Part shown: piece after piece, positions 5,803-11,106 of the stretch | Layout: each line of letters opens with the position of its first letter | Position numbering within the stretch: the stretch's first letter is position 1 | DNA from: Christensenella sp. | Lineage (GTDB): Bacteria > Bacillota > Clostridia > Christensenellales > Maliibacteriaceae | Length of the DNA stretch: 11,106 nt | Reading direction: 5' to 3' | NCBI GenBank assembly: GCA_019420085.1 | Contig: JAHZHV010000083.1 | Span: 6,085-17,190, forward strand | The notes under the pieces: model-generated | Told to the model about the DNA's origin: nothing | The model's input: the letters and a program-made list of their open reading frames with translations, nothing else | The model's database searches: none | Translations under genes and position numbers: made by a program

Positions 5803-7269
5803 ATGAAGAAAGTCGTTAAGATCGGTTTTGCGCCGACGAAGCGCGTTCCGTTCAGCCATCCCCAGTACATGGAGGTGCGCGACAAGATCTACGAGGCAAT
5901 CAAGGGCTGGACTTGCGACGGTGTGATTGAGGTCGTAGGGATCGATGATGTCACCCCGCTGAACATCCTTCAGACAGAAGATGATGTTATTGCTGTCGTG
6001 AAGAAGTTCAAAGAAGAAGGCGTGAACGGCGTGTTCTTCCCGCATTGCAACTTTGGTTGTGAGGCTGCTGTCGCCAATACGGCACGTCAGCTGGGTGTGC
6101 CCGTACTGATCTGGGGTCCCCGCGATGACGATACCGAGGCAAATGGCGGCTCTGAGTTCGGCGTCGGCGTCGGCCGTCCGCGTGACTCTCAGTGCGGTCT
6201 GTTTGCAACTGGTAAGGCGCTTCGCCGCGTGAATGTGCCCTTCACCTACATTCCCAACACCGATATCGACGATCCTGCTTTTAAGCGCGGCTATGAAGCC
6301 TTTGCAGCTGTCTGCGCGGCGGTTCGTGATTTCAAGGAAACGCAGATTCTGCAGGTCGGCACGCGTCCGGAACCCTTCTGGACGGTTATGATCAATGAGG
6401 GCGAAATCCTTGAGAAGTTTGGCATCCGCGTGCTGCCGGTGTCCAACTTTGAGCTGGCCGAGCGCGCCAAGGCGTTGATTGCAAATGAGCTCGCACGCGT
6501 GAAGGAAGCTGCGGATATGATCTGCGGCATTACGCCGGCGAAGATGGCTGAGGACTGCGAGGTTCCCTCTCTTGGTGTGACGAACGAGCAGATTCAGATG
6601 CTGGGCGCTTATTATGTAGCGATGCTGGATTGGGCCAAGGAGCTTAAGTGCAACGCTGCCGCCATGCAGTGCTGGGCTGCGTTCCGCAATTCGATGGGTA
6701 TTGCCGCATGCGGCGTCAACGGCTTCCTTGCGGATGCCGGCCTGCCGGTTGCCTGCGAAACGGATATTCATGGCGTTATCGGCACGCGTCTGCTGCAGGG
6801 CGCAAGCCTCTACAACAGCGGTGTGTTCTTTGCAGACCTGACTGTCCGTCATCGTTACAATGATAATGCCGAGCTTATGTGGCACTGCGGTAACTTCCCG
6901 CCCTCCACGGCTGGCGACGGCGACAAGGTTATGTGGCAGGAAGGCCGCACGCACTTTGAGTGCAAGACCAACGAGGATATTACGATCATCCGCTTTGACG
7001 GCGATCACGGCCAGTACAGCATGCTGCTGGGCGAGGCCCGCAGCGTGGAAGGCCCCCGTACGGGCGGCACGTACAGCTGGTGCGAAGTCAAAGACTGGGT
7101 TGCCTGGGAAGACAAGATCGTCAAGGGACCGTACATCCATCACAGCTGCTGCGCGTACGGCAAATATTTGCCCATCGTTGCAGAAGCCTGCATGTACCTT
7201 GGCATCAAGCCCGACTTTGCGGATGAAGGCGCTGAAAAGGCCTGCCGTGAGTTCTGGTACGGCAGATAA
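5803..7269 (+). CDS. Sugar isomerase of the L-fucose/L-arabinose isomerase superfamily
   Basis: This 488-residue cytoplasmic protein resembles the FucI/AraA superfamily, metal-dependent enzymes that interconvert aldoses and ketoses. It has an N-terminal Rossmann-like region (PTKRVPFSHPQYMEVRDKIY near residues 12-31; FFPHCNFGCEAAVANTARQ starting about residue 79). The C-terminal part has the segment ACETDIHG (317-324), whose E319 and D321 are candidate metal ligands, and an HH pair (446-447) near the C-terminus, where the superfamily places a metal-binding His. These assignments rest on motif resemblance, not alignment. The protein is close in length to AraA (about 500) and shorter than E. coli FucI (about 590), so it belongs to the less characterised branch. 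Its place after a sugar importer implies it acts on the imported aldose. L-fucose, L-arabinose, D-arabinose or a modified sugar are all possible. Confidence 0.82.
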   Translation: MKKVVKIGFAPTKRVPFSHPQYMEVRDKIYEAIKGWTCDGVIEVVGIDDVTPLNILQTEDDVIAVVKKFKEEGVNGVFFPHCNFGCEAAVANTARQLGVPVLIWGPRDDDTEANGGSEFGVGVGRPRDSQCGLFATGKALRRVNVPFTYIPNTDIDDPAFKRGYEAFAAVCAAVRDFKETQILQVGTRPEPFWTVMINEGEILEKFGIRVLPVSNFELAERAKALIANELARVKEAADMICGITPAKMAEDCEVPSLGVTNEQIQMLGAYYVAMLDWAKELKCNAAAMQCWAAFRNSMGIAACGVNGFLADAGLPVACETDIHGVIGTRLLQGASLYNSGVFFADLTVRHRYNDNAELMWHCGNFPPSTAGDGDKVMWQEGRTHFECKTNEDITIIRFDGDHGQYSMLLGEARSVEGPRTGGTYSWCEVKDWVAWEDKIVKGPYIHHSCCAYGKYLPIVAEACMYLGIKPDFADEGAEKACREFWYGR

Positions 7270-7291
7270 TTCAAAGAGTCTGGTTACAAAC

Positions 7292-7326
7292 AAAGAGAAG
7301 AAGGCTTTTGGCCTTCTTCTTTTTTT
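7292..7326 (+). terminator. Intrinsic terminator of the sugar transporter/isomerase cluster
   Basis: The stem AGAAGAAGGC/GCCTTCTTCT (7296-7305 with 7311-7320), extended by further A-T pairs, runs into seven T residues (7320-7326). It begins about 25 bp after the isomerase stop and marks the 3' end of the cluster. Confidence 0.93.
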
Positions 7327-7388
7327 ACATAAAAGCATACATTCTGAAAAGAAAAAAGCAGCAAAACAAAGAACACATGCGTTTTTTG

Positions 7389-7417
7389 TTGCAGGACGAC
7401 AGGAAATCGACTACAAT
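7389..7417 (+). promoter_or_regulatory. Candidate promoter of the DMT transporter gene
   Basis: TTGCAG (7389-7394) and TACAAT (7412-7417) are separated by 17 bp, about 95 bp before the transporter start codon. The -10 match is 5 of 6, but the -35 is weak. Another -10-like TATTAT at 7472-7477 has no matching -35. Confidence 0.4.
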
Positions 7418-7511
7418 GGAACACGCGACTGTGTAAAGAAAGGGATGTTTCGTATACAGATTCGCTGAGGTATTATGATCGGATAAGTTTTTGGACAGGA
7501 GGTTGAAGAAT

Positions 7512-8423
7512 ATGTGGTTTTGGTTTGCAATTATCGCGCTCTTATGTTGGAGTGGTTCGGATCTGTTTTCCAAAATTGGCTGTCGTGATGCAAAAGATCC
7601 CTATAGTCATCTGAAAATGGTGACGGCTGTTGGCGTTGTTATGGGGCTGCATGCTGCATACGAAATTTTTGTTGGCGGGGTAGAAATTAACGGTCAGGCG
7701 ATTTTGACTTATCTGCCGGTATCTTTGCTGTACATTGCTTCCATGGCAATGGGTTACCTTGGCCTGCGCTACATCGAACTTTCCATTTCATCGCCAATTT
7801 GCAACAGTTCGGGTGCAATTGTAGCAATTCTAACATTTGCCACGGCTGGTATCGGTCCTGATCTGCCCGCAATGGCGCTGGTAGCCGTGGCACTTGTTTG
7901 CATTGGTGTAATTGGTCTGGGCATTACGGAAGCACGTGAAGATGAAGCATTGCGTGCTGCGCGTCAGGATGCGTCAAACTTCCGTTACGCAAAAAGTTGG
8001 GTAGCAATCGTAATTCCTGTAATCTACTGTTTGCTGGATGCGCTTGGAACATTTGCTGACAGTCGTGTGTTGGAGATGCTGGATGAAGATGTGGCAAATG
8101 TGGCCTATGAATTGACATTCCTGATTGTGGGCCTTGTATGTTTGTTTTATGTTACCGTCATTCGCAAGCAGCGCCTTGTGCCGCGTCAGGAGGCACCCAA
8201 ATATACCGGCGCTATCTTTGAAACAATCGGACAGTTTTTTTACATCTATGCCTTAGCGGATACTGCGCATGTGGCGTTTGCGGCGCCCATTATTTCTTCG
8301 TATTGTGTCGCATCGGTTCTGTGGAGCCGCCTGTTCCTGAAAGAAAAGTTGTCGCGCAAACATTATTTGTGGGTTGGAACAGTAATTGTAGGCATTGTCA
8401 TTATGGGAATTTTGGATATTTGA
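7512..8423 (+). CDS. DMT superfamily (EamA-type) membrane transporter
   Basis: This 303-residue integral membrane protein has about ten hydrophobic segments in two halves, as in the drug/metabolite transporter superfamily. Such proteins exchange small metabolites across the membrane. The first half contains LGLRYIELSISSPICNSSGAI-like sequence. The second half ends with the typical EamA pattern, AAPIISSYCVASVLWSRLFL then KEKLSRKHYLWVG and a final helix. A charged cytoplasmic loop (AREDEALRAARQDASNFRYAK) joins the halves. I chose ATG 7512 because AGGAGG (7497-7502) lies 9 nt upstream. A TTG seven codons earlier (7491) would place the ribosome binding site inside the gene. It sits between its own terminators, so it is not part of the sugar operon. 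Substrate unknown. Confidence 0.88.
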   Translation: MWFWFAIIALLCWSGSDLFSKIGCRDAKDPYSHLKMVTAVGVVMGLHAAYEIFVGGVEINGQAILTYLPVSLLYIASMAMGYLGLRYIELSISSPICNSSGAIVAILTFATAGIGPDLPAMALVAVALVCIGVIGLGITEAREDEALRAARQDASNFRYAKSWVAIVIPVIYCLLDALGTFADSRVLEMLDEDVANVAYELTFLIVGLVCLFYVTVIRKQRLVPRQEAPKYTGAIFETIGQFFYIYALADTAHVAFAAPIISSYCVASVLWSRLFLKEKLSRKHYLWVGTVIVGIVIMGILDI

Positions 8424-8439
8424 TGTTGATAAGAGCATT

Positions 8440-8473
8440 GCGTTGCGTCCGTCCTTGCGGGCAGCGCTTTTTT
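8440..8473 (+). terminator. Intrinsic terminator of the DMT transporter gene
   Basis: The stem GCGTTGC/GCAGCGC (8440-8446 with 8461-8467, one G-U pair) has a 14-nt loop containing additional CCG/CGG pairing. Six T residues (8468-8473) follow. Confidence 0.75.
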
Positions 8474-8900
8474 GTGTTGGTGACAGGCATGACTTTGAAT
8501 TTCAGAATATCAGTAATAAGATATGTAAATAGAATATTTTATTGGCCACGGGTCCGATGTGCGTTTATGGTCAAAATGATGGAGATGGGAAAGAGGAAAT
8601 GCATGCAGCTATCCCGTTTGCGGCGATGGCCGCGGCACGGATGTTCATGCCATCTGTGTATATGATTTGCTGAAAACACCGATGCAGGCGCCAGCGTTTG
8701 GGGCAGCATACCGATAAGCAAATGCTGTTGCTGTGGGGTTAATATTCCCGGTTTGCCTTTGACGTATTGCACAGATGGCAAATGGGACGCAGCGTGCGTT
8801 CAAAGCGGTTGTTGGTGCCACGCTGCAGCAATTGATGTAAAGCCCGTATTCTTCATGGGAATTGTTTGTGCAGCGGCTTGGCAGATATTCAAATGAAAGA
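8474..8900. other. Unassigned stretch with inverted repeats, possibly decayed coding DNA
   Basis: About 430 bp lie between two convergent terminators. No frame has a start codon, ribosome binding site and recognisable product together. Short protein-like plus-strand stretches occur in different frames, for example MHAAIPFAAMAAARMFMPS near 8600-8656 and AQMANGTQRAFKAVVGATLQ near 8769-8828. This would fit a gene broken by frameshifts, but I cannot name a family. TGCCATCTGTG (8648-8658) and its exact complement CACAGATGGCA (8770-8780) form an 11-bp inverted repeat. GCAGCGTG/CACGCTGC (8789-8796 with 8819-8826) forms another. Confidence 0.4.
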
Positions 8901-8901
8901 G

Positions 8902-8938
8902 AAAAGACCGGATATCGTTACAATATCCGGTCTTTTTT
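8902..8938. terminator. Bidirectional terminator downstream of serS
   Basis: The 14-bp stem AAAAGACCGGATAT/ATATCCGGTCTTTT (8902-8915 with 8923-8936) has a 7-nt loop. Read on the minus strand it lies about 55 bp beyond the serS stop and ends in four T residues. On the plus strand it ends in six T residues, so it can stop transcription from both sides. Confidence 0.88.
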
Positions 8939-8993
8939 ATCTGTCTTTTTGTGAAGCGGTATAAAATGCTTCAAACAGCATTTCCGCGTCGCG

Positions 8994-10259
8994 TCAGATT
9001 GTCGTGCGGCCGCGCATATAAGGTACAAGTGCATCGGGGATGCGCACATGACCGTCTGCCTGCTGATAGTTTTCCAAAATGGCGGCAACGGTGCGTCCGA
9101 CAGCGACACCGGAACCGTTTAACGTGTGCACATAACGGACCTGCTTGTTTTCATCACGGAAGCGAATGCCGGCACGCCGCGCCTGGAAGTCCTCGAAATT
9201 GGAGCAGGAGGAGATTTCCACATAGCGGCCATAAGAGGGCATCCAGACTTCCAGGTCATAGGTTTTGGCCGAAGAGAAGCCCAGATCGCCGGAGGACAAT
9301 AGCTGTACACGGTAGGGAAGGCCGAGCTTCTGCAGAATTTTTTCTGCATCATGCGTCAGGCTTTCCAATTCGTCATAAGAGTTTTCGGGACGGACGAACT
9401 TGACAAGCTCTACCTTATTAAACTGATGCTGGCGAATCAGACCGCGCGTATCGCGTCCGGCGCTGCCGGCTTCAGCGCGGAAACAGGCGCTGTAGGCACA
9501 ATGCTTAATCGGAAGCTGTGCACCGTCAAGGATCTGCTCGCGATACATGTTTGTGACGGGAACTTCCGCTGTAGGAATCAGGAAGTACTCGGTATTCTGT
9601 ACCTTGAACGCATCTTCCTCAAACTTTGGAAGCTGACCGGTTCCGATCATGCTGCGGCGATGCACCATGTAAGGCGGAAAAACCTCTTCATAGCCGCTTT
9701 CTTCAGTATGCGTATCCAGCATGAAGCAGTACAGTGCGCGCTCCAGACGAGAACCGGCGCCGCGATAGAATGTAAAGCGGGAGCCGGTGACCTTGGCGGC
9801 AGTGTCAAAATCCAGAATTCCCAAATCAGTGCCGATATCCCAATGCGCTTTGGGTTCAAAGTCAAATTTTGTGGGTTCGCCCCATGTGCGCACGGTCTGG
9901 TTGGCGCTGTCATCTGCACCATCGGGTACGTCCGAGGCAGGCACATTGGGAATGGTTAAAACAAAATCGGTTACCGCCTGCTCAACGATACGAAGCTGCT
10001 CTTCCTGTTCTTTGATCTGTGCGGACAGCTCCTTCATCTCTGCAAGCAGCGCTGTGACGTCCTGACCGTTCTTTTTCATGACGGGAATTTGCTTGGAATC
10101 GGCGTTGCTGCGTGAGCGCATTGCGTCGACCTGCGCGATGAGCGCACGGCGCTTCTGTTCCAGTTCAAAGAAGGGTTCCAGATCGATATCGCTGCGGCGC
10201 GCTTTGAGTGCGTTGCGAATCTGATCGGGATTTTCACGAATGCGTTTAAGATCCAGCAT
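8994..10259 (-). CDS. serS: Seryl-tRNA synthetase
   Basis: This 421-residue class II aminoacyl-tRNA synthetase attaches serine to tRNA-Ser in the cytoplasm using ATP. Residues about 1-100 form the N-terminal tRNA-binding domain, a long antiparallel coiled coil rich in Lys, Glu and Gln, that grips the long variable arm. The catalytic core follows. The serine-binding TAEVP is at 230-234, class II motif 2 is FRAEAGSAGRDTRG (260-273) with R261 and E263, and motif 3 is GSGVAVGRTVAAILE (382-396) with R389. Length matches the bacterial norm. I chose the ATG at 10259 because the family start MLDLKRIREN follows it and AGGAGG (plus 10267-10272) precedes it. An in-frame ATG 14 codons upstream lacks this support. 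The upstream sequence is too short for a T-box leader. Confidence 0.98.
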   Translation of the reverse strand: MLDLKRIRENPDQIRNALKARRSDIDLEPFFELEQKRRALIAQVDAMRSRSNADSKQIPVMKKNGQDVTALLAEMKELSAQIKEQEEQLRIVEQAVTDFVLTIPNVPASDVPDGADDSANQTVRTWGEPTKFDFEPKAHWDIGTDLGILDFDTAAKVTGSRFTFYRGAGSRLERALYCFMLDTHTEESGYEEVFPPYMVHRRSMIGTGQLPKFEEDAFKVQNTEYFLIPTAEVPVTNMYREQILDGAQLPIKHCAYSACFRAEAGSAGRDTRGLIRQHQFNKVELVKFVRPENSYDELESLTHDAEKILQKLGLPYRVQLLSSGDLGFSSAKTYDLEVWMPSYGRYVEISSCSNFEDFQARRAGIRFRDENKQVRYVHTLNGSGVAVGRTVAAILENYQQADGHVRIPDALVPYMRGRTTI

Positions 10260-10274
10260 ACAAGTTCCTCCTGG

Positions 10275-10293
10275 TTGCTTTGACGAAAAGCAA
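10275..10293 (-). promoter_or_regulatory. Small hairpin next to the serS ribosome binding site
   Basis: TTGCTTT (10275-10281) and AAAGCAA (10287-10293) form a perfect 7-bp stem with a 5-nt loop in the serS leader. It lies 2 bp upstream of the Shine-Dalgarno sequence on the minus strand. It may only shape the leader. A regulatory role is unproven. Confidence 0.45.
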
Positions 10294-10324
10294 GTTCTCA
10301 ATCCAATGGAATACGTTCAAGGCC

Positions 10325-10352
10325 ATTATACACGAATCGATACGAAATGCAA
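10325..10352 (-). promoter_or_regulatory. Promoter of serS
   Basis: On the minus strand, a perfect -10 box TATAAT (plus 10325-10330) is preceded 16 bp upstream by TTGCAT (plus 10347-10352). The -35 lies 6 bp after the stop of the preceding PTS-like gene. The transcript leader before the serS start codon would be about 60 nt. Confidence 0.7.
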
Positions 10353-10358
10353 GGAAAC

Positions 10359-11106
10359 TCACAGTTCCACGCGCATGGGCGCATGCTGCATGGCACGCGT
10401 GGTATACAGCATACGATTCAGCGGAATTGTAATGACAAGTGGGATCGCGACGGTGCAGACGCCGACGCAAAGCAGTGTCCAAAGCCATTGTGTCTGCGCT
10501 GTGGAAGTCAGCAAAGTCACAATGCCGCCAAGCATGGTAAGTGCCTGCGGGACACACGCTGCCGGACATGCAAAGGCAAATGCACCGGCAGCAAGTCCAC
10601 CCAGTGCAGCGGATAACAATGGACAAAGCAAAATCAACGGATTGCCGAAGATATTTCCCATCTGTAAGCGCGGCGTACCCAGCGCATGTGAAAGTGCGAT
10701 CCACATGCCGTTTTCCCGATAAGAAGCAGCTGCAAAGCTGACCATGGCGGCGCAGCATCCAATAAAAGCGGCGCCGCTGAGCGTACCGTCGCCCAGCACT
10801 GCAGCGATGGCAAACATCGAAATGGGCGTAACACTCAGAAACGCTGCCAGTGCGGCAATGCAGGAATAGGCAAGGAAGGATGGCCATGCGCTTACATGTA
10901 TCAGTGCCTGTGCACATAGATTGTACAGCATTTCAAGAGGCGGCGCGGCCAGCAATGCACAAAGCACACCGCCGGTTGTACACACGATGGGCAGCAGCAC
11001 GACATCGGCCCGTGTTTTGCCATAGACAAACAAACACATCAGCGTGCAGATGTATGCGGCGATGATGGCAGTAAACAGCCCGGCAAATGAATAGCCGATT
11101 GTACGT
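10359..11106 (-). CDS. PTS IIC-like membrane protein (PTS_EIIC_2 type), 3' part (start outside window)
   Basis: The frame stays open to the right edge, so the N-terminus is missing. The 248 visible residues are strongly hydrophobic, with repeated Ala/Leu/Ile-rich membrane segments. The stretch GDGTLSGAAFIG followed by ALGTPRLQMGNIFGNPLILL and then LLSAALGG resembles the conserved region of the PTS_EIIC_2 family. Relatives there read roughly GTS-LQ-PNI--NP--W-P---A. Members are membrane components related to phosphotransferase-system sugar permeases, sometimes with regulatory roles. No IIA, IIB or HPr gene is visible, so a complete PTS is not shown. The serS promoter begins just after the stop codon, and with no terminator between them read-through into serS is possible. 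The Ala- and Cys-rich composition is unusual but consistent throughout the visible part. Confidence 0.75.
   Translation of the reverse strand, partial: RTIGYSFAGLFTAIIAAYICTLMCLFVYGKTRADVVLLPIVCTTGGVLCALLAAPPLEMLYNLCAQALIHVSAWPSFLAYSCIAALAAFLSVTPISMFAIAAVLGDGTLSGAAFIGCCAAMVSFAAASYRENGMWIALSHALGTPRLQMGNIFGNPLILLCPLLSAALGGLAAGAFAFACPAACVPQALTMLGGIVTLLTSTAQTQWLWTLLCVGVCTVAIPLVITIPLNRMLYTTRAMQHAPMRVEL

Noticed and set aside
5755..7338. Long minus-strand open frame (527 codons) antisense to the isomerase gene
   Set aside because: It covers the isomerase and runs into the operon terminator. No family motif is visible, and the plus strand carries a convincing protein with a ribosome binding site.
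7491..7511. Upstream TTG start for the DMT transporter
   Set aside because: Using it would put the strong AGGAGG ribosome binding site inside the coding sequence. The ATG at 7512 has ideal spacing.
10260..10358. T-box riboswitch before serS
   Set aside because: Only about 60 nt separate the promoter from the start codon. There is room for one small hairpin and no terminator/antiterminator pair.

Overview
The window looks like chromosomal DNA from a Gram-positive, anaerobic-type Firmicute, probably class Clostridia. The grounds are strong AGGAGG-type ribosome binding sites, a lipidated sugar-binding protein, many intrinsic terminators and a tRNA with an encoded CCA end. I cannot place genus or species. 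No mobile element, phage gene, CRISPR array or rRNA is visible.

Layout from left to right: (1) the 3' end of a PfkB/ribokinase-family sugar kinase (+), closed by a perfect 16-bp terminator; (2) an AT-rich stretch with no convincing gene; (3) a tRNA-Ser(GGA) gene (-), with its own consensus promoter and terminator; (4) a strong (+) promoter with a palindrome over its -10 box and a leader of about 230 nt; (5) a four-gene sugar cluster (+): RbsA-type ATPase, RbsC-type permease, RbsB-type lipoprotein, then a sugar isomerase of the L-fucose/L-arabinose isomerase superfamily, closed by a strong terminator; (6) a DMT/EamA-family membrane transporter (+) with its own terminator; (7) about 430 bp with no recognisable gene; (8) seryl-tRNA synthetase (-), downstream of a partial PTS IIC-like membrane gene (-) that runs off the right edge.

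The sugar cluster is the main functional unit. The lipoprotein captures a sugar outside the membrane, the permease and double ATPase import it unphosphorylated, and the isomerase would turn an aldose into a ketose. The nearby PfkB kinase could phosphorylate that ketose, but terminators and a tRNA gene separate it, so this link is inference. The substrate cannot be read from sequence. The gaps between permease and binding protein (about 180 bp) and between binding protein and isomerase (about 200 bp) are rich in inverted repeats. This suggests RNA-level tuning of expression within the operon.

I found no clear undescribed system. The most interesting signals are regulatory: the palindromic -10 region and switch-like leader before the ATPase gene, and the alternating complementary segments before the isomerase gene. 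The isomerase's unknown specificity is the main biochemical question.
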